From Archilochus colubris (taxonomy: Eukaryota; Chordata; Aves; Apodiformes; Trochilidae), in the NCBI GenBank assembly GCA_023079485.1, contig CM041091.1, positions 34,653,093 through 34,717,092 of the forward strand: DNA of 64,000 nucleotides, written 5' to 3'. Position 1 is the stretch's first letter, and each line of letters opens with the position of its first letter. The position numbers and the translations under genes were made by a program. The notes under the pieces were generated by a model. It ran no database searches, had not been told where the DNA came from, and worked only from the letters and a program-made list of their open reading frames with translations. Below, piece after piece: positions 32,417-45,230 of this stretch.

Positions 32417-35400
32417 GAAACCAGTATAAGTTAATACACTGCTGATGTTCCTTATGCACCCACAGAACACACTTTAATGCACAATTAAAATGTATAAACA
32501 TGCATTAATCTCCCTTAAGTTTCCTGTGTCATTTAACAGGAAGGTGAGCACAAAATCTGAGGTTCCTTTCAGAGACTTCAAGCCCTCTCAGACAGAGCTG
32601 GCACCTCAGCATCTCAGCAGCTGGCAGAGCACAGCAGCTCCCAGCCTGCTCCATGCCCCATTCCCAAGATAAAAATCATTGGGAGTGAGTTTGGGAATTC
32701 TGGAGTTGTGTCAAACTGAGATGGAAGGGACATTCCCAGAGCTGTGTTGGGTATCAAGCAGGAGCCTCCCAGACAGGTTCAGGCTGCATGAAGCTCGTGG
32801 GAAAGCTGGGTTTGTGGGGTATCTGTGAAAATACAGGTTGCAAAGGAAGGGGAGGATCTGTGTACTCACTGGGGCTCTGCTCCTGCCCCCCAGGAGCTGC
32901 AGCACAGAAATCAGCAGAATAATAACCAGAAAAACCTGCAAAAGGCAACATTGATTCCTCTGTGGGCAAGTTCACACAAAACCCAAGCCAGGCATCTTTC
33001 TGACTTCTCCACACTTGCTGCTTCCTGCCCCCTTCATAAGCTCTCTAAAATGTTGGAAATTCATTTTCAGGGAAAACTTTGAGGAAAAAACTTTTCAGGA
33101 GCAGAGCTGTGCTGGTGCTGCCCTGCTCACAGCTCCTTCTCTGGACTCCTGAAGCCACCAGGGTCCTTGGGTGCAATGATCAAGTGGGAATTCCAGATTT
33201 GGGCAAGATGCTGCTCTGCAGGTAGGAAATGAGTTTCCAGTGAATTTTTGCATTAATTGAAATAATTGAAAGCTTAATATTTACAGTATTTTTTTGTGTT
33301 TGCCTTCTACAAGTATTTAAATATTTGAACATAAAATATGCTCTTTCACAATGCTAATAAAACCCAAGGACCTAATAGTCACATCCATTACAAGAGGCAG
33401 TACATCAGCTCTGGTGAGTTTACTTTTACTTCCAATATAATACAGATTTATGAGCATTTCTGTTATGTGATTTATTTGCCTCTCTTTTTTTTTTTTTCAT
33501 GAAGACTATCTTTCTAAATATCCAGTAATCTGGTATAAGTGAAAAGGGATCCAAGTAGTGAGGAATTATAAACAATAAAATCAAATCAGATCATTGTTTC
33601 TTCCACAAGTGAAAAGTTTAAGCTTTTTTTTAAGGGATGTTTGTCTAGATGAAAATGTTGGGTTGGGGAATAGAGCCCCTTGGCAGAGCCAAGTGGAGCT
33701 GGAACACAGGCAGGGCTTCCTGCACCTCGGAGCTCCAGCATCTTCTGTGCCCAAGGCAGCAAACAGACCTGGCCAGCCCTGATCTTCCTCTCCCTGCCCC
33801 ATCCCCTGTGCTCCTGCTTTTGGTTCTGGGTCTCCTGGTGCCTTCCCAGCAGCAAATCCCTGCCCAGCAGCCACCATTCCCAGATGGCATTTTCTGGAGG
33901 CACTGGAAGCCTCTGTTTGCTGATTGTTTGCCTGAATCTGGGGGATTTTTCCTCGTTCCACTGGGGGCTGTTGCAAAGCTTTGGGAGGAGGAGGAGGAGG
34001 AGGAGAAGAGTGTGGAAATGCTGCTGCTCATGCCCTGCGTGGCATCCACCACTCCCAGGGGTTTAGTGGCCTTGGTGGCTTCCCAAGGACTCAGACACCC
34101 CCTTAATAAACCTGCAGGGTTGCTCAGTAAGGACAGATGTGGGTATTTACCATCCCATTGCTTCCTCACACACTTTGCTGCAGGCATTGCAGTATTCTGA
34201 CTTAAGTTCTCTATCTCTTAACCTAAAATAATGAAGCTTGGTTTTTTAATTTTTTTTTTTAAGCCCAATATTTCAGCTCACAGTGGCTTTGATTTGCACC
34301 CAAAGATATTTACCCTCCGATCTTAATGGTGTTTTGTTTGCCTGAATGCTTCTGGTGTCCTGAGTCTGCCTGTTTTGTTATATAAATTTTTCACTAGGCT
34401 ATGTGCCTTCTTTTTTAGGAAGGAGGAGGTAAATATGGGTGAATGAATACGAAATGACTTCTCTATTTTAACTTCAAAGGCTATTTGTACTGCTTCAAAG
34501 GATTACTTCATGTAATCATGAGTTTTGAAAATGCTAAAAAAAAAGAAAAAGAGAGAGAAAGAGACTTTGTACATGTCTGTGCTGAAAAAATCCATCCTCA
34601 GCTGACTTGAGCAATTCTGGGCAGTGGTGATTTCTATATATTTATAAGACTTATTCATTATGTAAGCTTTGATTGGCAAGGGTTGATGCCTCCAGGCTCT
34701 TCATCTCTATAACTGCATTTAAATTAAAAATAAGGCAAAACATTTTGCTACAACACATCCCTTACGCTCTCTAGTTAGTATTCTCCTGTTGTCACAGAGA
34801 TTGCTAAGGGAAAACTTAATTTATCTATTTGCCCTTGTGGAATGTCTGTTTAAACATCCTTCAGTAGAATTCTTTTAATAGTCTTGATTTCTCCAGTAAT
34901 TCCATCCCCAGTACTTCTACTTAATGTTATTTAATTATTACAGCACAGCCACGTGTGCAGGGGTGTCAGCTCTGCTCCTCATTCCCTTGGCCACTCAGAT
35001 TTCAGCCTTATTAATACCCAATGCCTGCCTGGAAAAGGGCTGAAAAGTGTGGTTAACATCCCTCTTGATTTCATGAGATTTGACTTGAGCAAGAAGGGAT
35101 TTGTACAGAGGAATAACCCACTTCAGCATCCCCCATGCAGCATGAAAAGAGATTCCTGGGAGTCGTGGGTTCCTCTGGGGTGCCTGGGGGTGGCAGATGC
35201 TCTGTGCTTCCTGAGGAGAAAAACAAGGAATAACTCAGTGTTATTTACAGCCAAAGATGGAGTTTTTATTTTGGAAAAGTTTTTAAAATTATTATTTATT
35301 TTATTTTTAATTTTTTTTCCCAGTAAACTTGCTGCTGTGGTTTCTTCTCCAGTGTGGCACTGAATTGGTTTCTACCCCAGCCATCCACATCTCAAAAATT

Positions 35401-37922
35401 GCTTTTTGAACTGTTTGTTTGTTTGTTTGTCTGTTTCCAAGTGTAGGTGATCAGGATTATGTCAGTAGAGATGATGCCACGTGAAAGTGGAAACTGGATC
35501 TCCTGGCTTCTAAGGAGGGATGGATGGATTCAGGTTCCTCACATGTGGTGAGTCTGTGCCATTTTGGGGATGTGCCAGGGTACAAACACAGGAGTTGGTC
35601 AGAAATGTGGCTTGTTGGGATGGCAAGAGATGTCTGAGGTGCCCTCTGAGGTTTGTCCTTCCACAGGACCTGTGTAAGGTCCAGAAATGAGAAGAGTGAA
35701 GGTTAATTTGGGAAGGAGGAAGGTGGCTCCCAGACAACTTGCCCAAGCTGTTATTTGTCCTGATGGGTTTGTTACAACCTGAAAAAAAAAAAAAAAAAAG
35801 AAAAAAGAAACCAGGTATTTAATCACAAACTGCCTCTTCCTTTAGCTCACAGTGAGCTTTCCAGGGAAGCATCTGAGCTCTCAGTTTTGGGTTGGGTCAT
35901 GTCCCCCTCTGAAACGGAAATGAAATGAAAATGAGCTTGGTTGCAGCTTCTTAAATGTTCCTAAAATCTGAGCTGTTCCACACCAACATTCCTGAGCCTC
36001 TGGGAGGGAGAGAGCAGGATTGCTCAGCACAGAGCTCACTTTCCCCAGGACAAACATTTCCATCTGCCTCCCTGTTCCAGGTGAAGAGCTATTTAACAGA
36101 GAGCAGATTTGTTTCTTCCATTCCCTGGGCTGATCTCTCCTCTTACATCAAGATGATGTGATGACACAGGAGAAAATGGAGTGCACTTGCTGAGCCTTTA
36201 TGGAAGGAAAAACCTGGCTGCTGTTAAATGCTGTCTGGGGTGATAAATAGCCAGTTGGCAAGTGGCTGCTCTGGGTCTGCTCTCTGTTTTTTCTCTGGGA
36301 ACCTGCAGCAGCTTGGCTGTAATTGCTCATTGCTCTCCATTAGCAGAGCTCCCTCCTGGCACCTCTCTAATGGTTTGGGTCTCTTGGGACGGAAAATTAC
36401 TATTTTAATTAAAACAATTTGTTTCCCATGGGCCTTCCAAATCTCCATATGAGGTTTATTTCTTAGAGGCCTGGGGCAAAGAACTGGGAAAGGAGAGATA
36501 CAATTGTTTTAGGGTTTAGAGTGAGGCTGAGAGCAGAAACTGGGATTTTCATGAGAGAGAGAGATCCCCTCCTTGCCCCAGCCTCCATTCAGGGAGTGCT
36601 ATACCCATCTATAATTTAGATATGGCTATCACCATACAGTGTATGTTCATCAGATGTTATTCTGCAGCAGCCCACTGGTGAGGGTGTTTGCCATGCAGAC
36701 AGAAGATGGGGGTTTGGTGCTGTCCCTGCCTGGTGGCACCAGCTGCAGGGCAGCTCTCCATGAGACCAAGCCCTGGAGCCAGGCCCAGTGTCATAAATAT
36801 TACATTTCTCCTTCAGTGTTGTTTCAGCTTTATCTTAAGGTCCACACCTGTGGCAGGAATCCCCTATTCCCTGAGGTCCAGGGGAAGGTGGATGTTGGGC
36901 TTGGCAAGTGCTGAAGTTAAGAATTAATGTAGGGTGAAGCATCTGTGGTAAGGTTCCTCTGAGGGGACAGGGTGGATGGAGCCTGGGGCTTCTGTAAAGC
37001 TGATAACACTAAATCCTGCTCTGGTGTCGATGTCATTTTATCTCCAGGTTTTCTGCTTTGCCTGATTTCCCTCTGCCCCACATGCTCCCTGGTGAGCTTG
37101 TCTTGCCCTTCCTTCTCCCCACTCTCACCAGGACATTCCTGGCCAAGGTGTTTTTTTCCTATACCAGGAACCTCTGTGCATGACTTGAAAACCATGCCGG
37201 ATGCTTGGGAATGCTTGGGTTTATTCTGCCTTTGTCATGAGCTTGGTGAGCTTATTATTTGTGCTGCTTTTGGTCTTGTGGCCCCCGTGCTGTCCAAACT
37301 GGGAGATCTGAGTGGTTTCTGGTATGTGCTTGAATCATATTATTTGATTGTGAAGATTTGCCTGTGTGCTCTGGGTCCAAAAATCCTTCATTTCCAAAGA
37401 TTTTGAGAATTTAAGATGTAATTATCTGCTCTGCAGACTGGAGTGTTCAGAGCTCTGCCATCCCTTCTGCAGAGTCATTTTTATCTCTGTGCCCAGCTCC
37501 TGTCCCAGCAGGAGTGTGGCAGCCCTGCCAGGTTGTTATGGATGGAGCTGCTGCCCATCTGTTAGCCATGGATGGTTGGGCTCTGCCAAGCAGGGCACCA
37601 GGGGCACAGAAACTGCCTCCTGCATCACCAGGTGCTGCTCTGGCTTCAGCAGAGCCTGGGTTGGTTCCCCTGGGCATCCCGGGCTCCTTCCCAGAGCTGA
37701 TCCCTGTCACTCAGCTGGGATGGGAACACGAAGTTTCCCCAGGGGGTTTCTGATCTGTTTTTCCATGCATGGGAATGTATGGAGTGTCTGTTGCTCAGGC
37801 TGTCCCTGTCCCCAGGACGTGTCCTCTCTCCATCTGCTCCCCAAGCAAAGCTGCTGCCTGGGGGGTCTCAACATCACAGCTCATGGGACTCAACCATTCC
37901 CTATGGAATACCCAGGACAGGG
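32417..37922. other. Intergenic; no gene seen
   Basis: Mostly unique DNA. AT-rich, low-repeat stretches at 33230-33600 and 34200-34930 look old and unique and may contain regulatory sites. A (GAG)n run lies at about 33983-34003, an A17 tract at 35782-35798, T/A-rich DNA at 35270-35322 and (GTTT)n at 35410-35430. GC-richer parts (33650-34190, 37400-37900) carry overlapping domain-free frames on both strands. Confidence 0.5.
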
Positions 37923-38008
37923 GTTTCCATGCCTGGAGGGGTTTAAAAGCTCTGGAGCCGTGGTGCTGAGGGATGTGGTGCAGTGGTGGCCTTGGCAAGT
38001 GTCAGGTT
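37923..38008 (+). mobile_element. CR1 LINE fragment, sense
   Basis: TTTCCATGCCTGGAGGGGTTTAAAAGC and TGGAGCCGTGGTGCTGAGGGATGTGGTGCAGTGGTGGCCTTGGCA match the sense CR1 3' region (..ggaggtgttcaagg..tggtgctgagggacatgg..). About 85 bp remain and the terminal repeat is missing. Confidence 0.75.
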
Positions 38009-40659
38009 TTGTTTGGGAGCTGTAGTGCATCTGTTTCCTGCTAAATTAGCAGTTAAACATCTTGTTTTGTTTTGTTTTCGTTTATATGCTTGGAGTTCTT
38101 TTGTTTTTTTCAACTGAAATTTGTCTTTGCAATACCCAGATGCTGCTGCATGAGAGAGAGAATTCAGCTCTGGGGGGAAAACTCTCTTAACTGCACTTGA
38201 TCTCCACTTCCAAGCCTGGCTTTAGGGACTTCTGCCTGTCTGAAGTCTTTCTTGGGGCTTGTTCACATGGATCCTAGTTATCTCTGACCAATTTATTCAA
38301 TTCCATGTTCAACTAAATTCTTAAATAGATAATCTGGTGTTTATTTAAACTCTTGAGCTGTAAACAAGGAGGAACAAATTCTTGTTAAAATTAAGCTTTT
38401 TGGTTCAGACCGTGTCAGCTTGGGGTGAGAGCTCTTACTCAGGTTCCTCCAAGGTTGCAGGTGTCACTTTACCTGTGCTGCTCACTGAAATGGAAATCAA
38501 CTGCATGTGGAAGGGATTTCTGCAGCCTGGCTCCTCCTGTAATGTCTGTTAGATCCCATAAAATTGCTAAAAGTTTCAAAGCCAGGGAAAAAAATCCTAA
38601 GAACAGGGGCTTGGTGCTCCTGTGAGCTGGTGATGAGGGGGAGCTTCAAGTATTCATCTGTAGCCTTGCTTGTGGGCTGTGATAAATCACTGGGATCCAG
38701 GATCAAGGCTCTGAACCCAGAGCTGGCTGGGACATTTGGGATCTGCTGGGAGCTGGGGCTGGCTTTGCATGAACACTGTGGAGTTGCTCTTGGAACAAAC
38801 CCATTTTTCTTGGAAAAGTTGTTAGGTGAACCCAAGAAGGAGGCAATAAACACCGAGTCTCTTTTGATGTATTGTTTACAGACTTACAGTGATACAGCCA
38901 AATAATTGTACAATGCCATTTAAGTCTCTTTAGCCCATGCCTCTTCATTGCTCTATTAAACTGTTCCATTTATTTCTCTATTAACCTGCATTCCATGGGC
39001 AGTATTTTGTCCCACAGTCTGCAGGCTGGGACAGCAGAGAGCAGGGTTCTCCATTCTGCTACCACCACAATCCATCAGAAATGCTGTTATTGATCTCAGC
39101 CACCCAGCCACCTAATTTGTTGTAGGCTTCACAGAGTGGGTAGGGAGGTGTGCTGCAGCTCAGATACAGATTTCCTGTTCCCAGTAGCTTTACCTGCAGA
39201 GAATAAAATTCAGAAAAAGAAATGAGAGAAAAAAAAAAAAAGAGTCCATCAGCTGTTCCATGAAAACCAATCCCTCCTGCAGAACAAGCAGCTCCTGCCC
39301 TGTCAGCACAAGGTAAGCAGGAAGGTGTAGGGTGGATCAGGAGCTTGTCCAGGAAAGCTTTTGGATGAGGATTACACTGTTGGTCTTGCAAGCAGCACAG
39401 AGCTGGCAGGGGGTGGATTCATGCTCTGCTGAGTCACTGCTGCTTTTCTCCTTGGATGTGAATGGAGGGAAGAGGAAAGAGGATGCTCAGCTTACAAAAC
39501 CTTTCTGGAAACTGCTTGTGCTGGCTGATGCTTGTCAGTTTGTGGCCACAGCTGCACTGAGCCCCCAGCAATAACAAAAGCTGGTGAGGAAAGGGAAGAA
39601 AATTCCCCCTACACACAACATCTGCTTCCCAGCACAGGCACTGGGAGGACTGGGACTTTGCAGCAGTTTCGCCTGGGTTTGCCTTGGGTGGTGTTTTGGG
39701 CACAGCTCTCCCCTGTGGCTCTTTCCCTGCTCCTCCAAGCAGAGGGACTGGAGCTGGGGATACCTCTGGGAAGGGCAGAAGTCCCACAAAGCTCTTCCTT
39801 GGGTTCAGTGCTCCCAGATGGACATAAGGCTCCTGTGACTCCCTGTTCCTCAGCTCTCCCCTTGTTCCCTCTCTTCCTTCTCCCTCCTGGCAGTCAGACA
39901 CCTGGGATGGTTCTGATGGCACAGCAAGGAATGGATTTGCCTCTCCCTCTTCCAGGATCTGAACTTGTGTTGCCAGCACAGGCAGTTCTGCTGCTCCCAT
40001 CCTGTGTAACCATCCCAGCCTGGGCTCTTTACAGTCTCCCTTTGAGGATGGACTCCAGGAAAATTCCTCTTGGTCCCCCAGTGAAAGTCCATTCCCTGGC
40101 TCAGCCTTTTCCTGTTGACAACTACAGGTTTGTAAAGGAGATTTTTGCCTTTCCAGGGCTCAACCTGATCATTCTGATGCAGGTGTTCACTCCTGCCTCT
40201 CACTGCACTCTCTGCTAATCCCAGTCAATAGGACCCTGCTGGTTATCTCCACAGCCTCTGAAGTAATTGGAAAGTGCTCACAAATGAATAATGATTTCAC
40301 TTTTCTTTCCTGCCCAGTACTCCACGTTCATTCCCAGCCTTGGGCCAGGGGAAGTAAGGAGGGAAGGTGCCAGGGCAGAGTGAGGGGGTCTTGGCTCTCT
40401 GGGCTTTGGTTTGGGCATCCTGAGCTTGGAAGAAGACCTGGGGTGCAGGGGGTAGTTAGGACCTGCCCAGACATTTCTACCAGGAGATTTCCACCTTGGG
40501 AAGGAGCCTGAAGAGCTGGCAGGGTGTCAGCCAGCCTGGATGTCACCCCTAGCCCCAGGGAAATATCCAGATAACTGAATTCCTGAATGGAACAGCCTCA
40601 GATTTGTCAAATTACAGGCAGCACAGTCACAGATTTTGCTTTCCCCTCAGTGTGACAGA
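38009..40659. other. Intergenic; no gene seen
   Basis: Unique sequence. It holds the longest plus-strand reading frame of the window (39532-40218, 228 codons). Its composition is leucine-, proline- and serine-rich without any domain, signal peptide or repeat, and overlapping frames exist on the minus strand, as expected of stop-poor GC-richer DNA. An A12 run lies at about 39230-39241. Confidence 0.5.
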
Positions 40660-41110
40660 GAAAAGAAACCCAGTAATTGTATTGTTTATCTTTTTTCTTT
40701 CAGAGCCATAGGTGTTTGAAGCTGGCAGAGCTGCTAATGCCATTTTGTGTGCCTTCATCTGCATGTAAAATCCATCTGCTTGCAGAAACTGTGTTTGCAC
40801 AGCCTGTAATCCTGCAGCCTCTGATAGCAGAGATTGGGCTGTAATGGCAGAGGGAACCGTTTTTATTAAGAATCAGAAATTGAATTAGATAATTAGATTT
40901 ATTGATGGGAAATTAAATTTAACAACTGAGAATTGCCTTCAGTTAGCATGGCAAGGTTCTCATTGCTCTGAATGTGAGAAGTTTCTGCTTTAGGAGATGC
41001 TTTGAAGGCAGTGAGATACAAACCTGGCTCTTTGATCACAAGCCTGAGGTTCCTACCAGCTGCCCAGATTTGTCTTCATGAATGAAGAAACTGTATTGCT
41101 GCTTCAGCAG
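40660..41110. promoter_or_regulatory. Candidate conserved enhancer-like block (largest)
   Basis: About 450 bp of non-repetitive DNA. It contains GCTAATGCCATTTTGTGTGCC (about 40732), CTTCATCTGCATGTAAAATCC (about 40755), CTGTAATCCTGCAGCC, and a run TTGAATTAGATAATTAGATTTATTGATGGGAAATTAAATTTAAC at about 40878-40922, which packs several homeodomain-type sites. The following 200 bp stay unique with short TGAATGTGAG and CATGAATGAAG words. It is the most convincing conserved-element look-alike in the window, but this rests on appearance. Confidence 0.35.
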
Positions 41111-44100
41111 CCTTTCAGTTATTCAGTAGCACCAAGCAGAACCAGAAAGCAAAGATGCTCTGTGTAGGTGCCTCTCTGCTCTGGGGGGCAGGGCTGATGC
41201 CCTCTCACCAGGGGCTCTGTGCTATGTTTCATATCCATAAGATTATTTCTGATTATTTCCCCCCAGCCACGTGTTCCCCAGAGAAGCCTCAAGTCCTTTG
41301 GGCTGGTGCTTCCCGTGCAAGTTGTCTGCCTTGATCTGATGTCTAATTATGGAAGAAAAAAAAATCCCTGCCTCAGTTTCCCATGGAGAGGTAAGGTAAG
41401 GTGGGAGGGTGCTGGGGGATGCAGAAGGGAGCTGGGGGGGTGAGGATGGAGCCTGCTGGGCTCTGCTGGACACAACAACCTTGAACAGTTGTGCTTCTCT
41501 TGTGAATTCTTGTGAATTCCCAGCCTGCCTTCTCACTCAACCTGTCCTTCCCTTTCCCTCTTCATGCCCAAAGCTGCCTCTCCCCAGGTCCATCTCCCAT
41601 TCACACACTCACAAGATGCTTTTCAAACCCATTGCAATCTCCTTGTTATTTCACTGCTGGCTTTTTCCTTTTTGCACTTCTTTCTTTTTTTTTTTCTTCA
41701 GAAAAAAATGCTCCTGCAAAATCCCAGCTAACCAGACACCCCAACCTCATCCACAGACTGCTCAGTTCTCCCCCTGTAATTACATCCCAGCCATGTTGTC
41801 CTTATCGAGCTGACTTCCTTGGGTGTTATTTCAGAATTGACTATTTTATTATTTCAGTACTTGCTTTTACACAGGTTTGGGGCTGTTCAGTGATCTTTTA
41901 TTGCATAATTGAATTGTTTTTCTCATTTCTTTCAGACTTGTGAGGTGGTGAACATACTTGCTTGGCTTTCCTCATATTCTCTACAAGGCTTTTTGATTGA
42001 TTGTGGCAAGGATCTGTCTTTTTATTTTTCTTGATAGTTACTTTTATTATCTCTATAAACACTCCCGTGTCAGCTCAACTGAACAAACTGTATTTTGTAC
42101 CTGTGAAAATACAGCCATCCAGTTTATGAGAAAAGGCATTTTTTGGGTAAAGAACAGCATTAACTTCCCATTCCTGTGCAATTGGAAACTTTTCTTTGTT
42201 TTTGCCAGTTGCCACCACTATTCTGTTTGAAGACACACAGGTTTCTAGAGTTTAATTCCAAGCTCAGTGTTTCCAGTGTGAGATGGGGCATCCTCAGGGA
42301 GCTGTGGGGCTCTTCTCCAGGGCTGCTGGTCCTGGGCCACCTCCTGGGCATGGTGACATTGGTCACTCTGCACGATGAAGAGCTCCTGATTTTTGCAGGG
42401 ATTGATGCTGTTGCCACACTGAGCTGGGGAGCTTTTCCTTTTCCTTTTTCTTTTTTAATTGGTGTCCCTCACTCACATGTAGAATATTGATAACTTTTAG
42501 GAGAGGTTTGTTTCATTCCCCTGTAACCACCCTTCTGCACCTATTTTTTTTACTTACCAGCCCTCTTTAATTCACCACTTGAATAGACTGATGATAAGAA
42601 AAGTGATTTAAAATAATCTAATCAAGGGAATAGTATACATGGCTGTCAGATTGCTTTTAAACTGTAAATCTCCAAGGATTTTATGGAGCAGGCATTATCC
42701 CTGCCTCCACCAGCCTGGGGGGGAGAGCAGGGGTGCAGTGATTTATTTAACCAAGCTGCTGAGCACAGGATGATGGCATCCTGGGCCCCTGGGCCCCTCC
42801 TCTCCTGTTTATGGTACCTTGAACTGCTGGCTGGCTGCAAGGGTTTTTCTTTTATGTGTTTTTCAACTCCTTTTCACTCCAGGTAATTATCTGAGGGAGA
42901 ATTAAATAGTAATTGTCTTAACACCCCGTGTCACGTTGCCCAGTACCCCCAGCACACCTGTGGTGCTGGTTGGATCCTGGGCTGTGAGTGCCAGCAGGGA
43001 GGTGCAGGGTTTGTGTCTGAGCATCCCTGCAGGAGGATGTTCACCAGGAAGCTGATTGCCAGGGTCTGGCACAGGCATTTTGCCATTTAAATGTGAATAG
43101 CAGGTTGGTCACTGTGCTGCCCCGGGCTGGAATAATTCTCTGCTCTGCTTCTCTGCTTCTGGGGGAGGAAAACCACCCCAAGGGTACCAGGAGGAATCTT
43201 ACACTTCAGTTTGCTGACCTGTGGATCTGTTTCTGTGGGAAGAGGCAGCAGATGGAACATTTGGTCTTCAAAAGGATTTGTTTCACTGCAGGTATAATTT
43301 TGGATCTTAAAAAAAGACACATGCAGAAGGCACAGGGTCCCAAAATACTGCCTGGCATAAACCAGCACAATGTCAGTCACTAAATTGGGTTTAAAAGGTG
43401 GGGCTGAAGGTGAGACCTTCACCTGATACACGTTTTGAGCCCCTCATCCAGCTCTGGACCCCTCCTGATGCCATCAGCCCCCTGCAAACCTCCCACCCCC
43501 ATAGGAAGGAAGCAGAGCTGTCCCCTGGGCTTCCAGAGGTGTCCTCAGGCTCTGGAATTGCCCCTGGACACTGGCAGGAGGACAGAGAGGAAAACACAAA
43601 AACATCTCTGTCTGTACAGTTTTTTTTTTCTTTTTTTAATTCCCAGAACTGTTCCCCAGGCACTGCTGTAGATTTTTTTTTTCCTTCTGGAGGAATGAGT
43701 GCTAAAAGCCTGCTCAGCCCCAGTGCAATCTAAATAAGTAATGATGGGTACCTTGTGGTGAGCCCCAGTGCATAACAGAGCCCTTCTGACAGCTGCCTTT
43801 GTCTCTAAAAATGTCTCATTCCACATCTGAGACCCAAAAAAAAAAAAAAAAAGCATTTGCTATCTCTTTTGGAGTGTCTGATTGAGATATTTTTGAGTCC
43901 ATCTCCCTATTTTGCCAGAGGCTTTTAGAGACCTGAGGCTCCTAATATTCCAAATAACAGGGAAATTGTCCCTAGCTGGTGCCTGCAGTGGTATTGCTGG
44001 ATATTCCTGGTATCCCCACGTCACCCAGAGGGGAACTGCCCCTCACCTTTGCTTCCCAAGGGCCTTTCATGTACCCTTTTGTTGCCATTTATTTATTTTC

Positions 44101-44317
44101 CTTTGGCTTTGTCATTAACATTTGATAACTGTAGTGCTGAACCTCCTGTGCCTGTGCTGGTCACATTTACACCCTGGTTCTGTCCATTTCACCAGGTACT
44201 GGGTGAAGGGGCCAAGGTCCTTCTTGGTTTCAGCAGGTGTAAATGCTTGGAGATGAGCATGAAGAGAGGGGGGACATTTCTGGGTAAGTGCTGGTGAAAT
44301 CTCAAGCAAAACTGCAG
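41111..44317. other. Intergenic; no gene seen
   Basis: Unique sequence with T-runs at about 41687-41698, 43619-43636 and 43673-43683 and an A17 run at 43836-43852. AT-rich unique DNA at 41830-42240 may be regulatory. No coding segment or mobile element recognised. Confidence 0.5.
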
Positions 44318-44490
44318 AGGAAAGGAATGGAAAGGGAAAAGGAATAAGGAAAGGAAAGAAAAAAGGAAAGGGAAAAGGAAAGGAAAAAGGATAGGGAAAA
44401 GGAAAAAGGACAGGAAAAAGGGAAAAAGGAAAAGTAAAAGGGAAAAGGAAAAAGGAAAGGTAAAAGGAAAAAGGACAGGAAAAAGGAAAG
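44318..44490 (+). repeat. Polypurine tract, (AAAGG/AAAAGG)n
   Basis: About 170 bp of nearly pure purine on the + strand, in irregular AAAGGAAA, GGGAAAAGG and AAAAAGGACAGG words, with only isolated T or C. Long purine-pyrimidine strand asymmetry can adopt triplex (H-DNA) structure. The minus strand reads as an F/L/P/S-only frame, which is an artefact of composition. Confidence 0.92.
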
Positions 44491-44528
44491 GGCTCTGAAA
44501 CCCCTCAGGGATGATGGGGACTCCACAT
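44489..44528 (-). mobile_element. Short CR1 fragment
   Basis: GGCTCTGAAACCCCTCAGGGATGATGGGGACTCCAC on the + strand matches the antisense CR1 segment also seen at 4869-4904, with a one-base difference in the CCCCTC(C)AGGG word. About 40 bp remain, abutting the polypurine tract. Confidence 0.65.
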
Positions 44529-44859
44529 TCAGTCCACCCACTCCTAAATGAAACCAAGTAATTGAATGCCAGCCCTGGAATGGGAGGGGGGAGCAGCACA
44601 TTTGTCCCCCTGCCCTTCAGGGTATCATTTAAATGTTTTGATTAATCTGAGTTTTCCCTTTATGGGGGTTGAAAGTCCAATATTTGTCTTTTTTTTTTTT
44701 TTTCCTTTTGTTGGACTGTGCCAGTTACCCTGACATTATGCACCTCCAAAATCTGACACAAATCCAGTCCAAATCACTGAGCTGGAGCCTGACCTTTAAA
44801 GAGCTGAAGTTTTTGGAGTCACAACCAACTAACACACATAATTTCCACTAGAAATGAAG

Positions 44860-45230
44860 TCAGGTGTAGCCAAATCAGTTTTTTAACCAAAGGCTTTAAG
44901 AAGAACCCCAAAATTGAAATTAAATTTTAATTTGTTATGCATTCCCATAGTTTAATTATGCAGGGTTCCTCCAGCAATAAATGTTTTAGTCTGGAGTGAT
45001 TGTTAATTTATGAATGTATTCTGTATTGATTTCTGAGCTGAGCTATTTAAGCAACATCACCTTTCTTTCAGCATTTTATCTTTAGCAGCCCTAGGGTATT
45101 TGAATTTCTTATCTTCCAGTTCTGGTTCAAGGATTTATTAGAGCAAAGGCCAAACATAATTACATTAAAATATGAAATAAGCCCAGTAATTGAAAGCAGA
45201 TTTTTATAGTGCAAGAGTTGAAATGGTGCC
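44860..45230. promoter_or_regulatory. Candidate conserved non-coding block
   Basis: AT-rich, non-repetitive. Contains AAATTAAATTTTAATTTG (about 44919), ATAGTTTAATTATGCAGGG (about 44948), TTGTTAATTTATGAATG (about 45000), CAAACATAATTACATTAAAATATG (about 45152) and CCAGTAATTGAAAGC (about 45183). The overall look is that of a conserved regulatory block (inference). Confidence 0.3.

Noticed and set aside
37366..38025. 219-codon plus-strand frame
   Set aside because: Its 3' part is a CR1 fragment and the rest has no domain; opposing frames are also open.
39532..40218. 228-codon open frame on the + strand
   Set aside because: It lies in stop-poor GC-richer DNA with long overlapping frames on the other strand, has leucine/proline/serine-rich composition, and has no domain, signal peptide or splice-consistent partners.
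44189..44601. Phenylalanine/leucine/serine-rich minus-strand frames resembling a membrane protein
   Set aside because: They are the pyrimidine strand of the polypurine tract read as codons.
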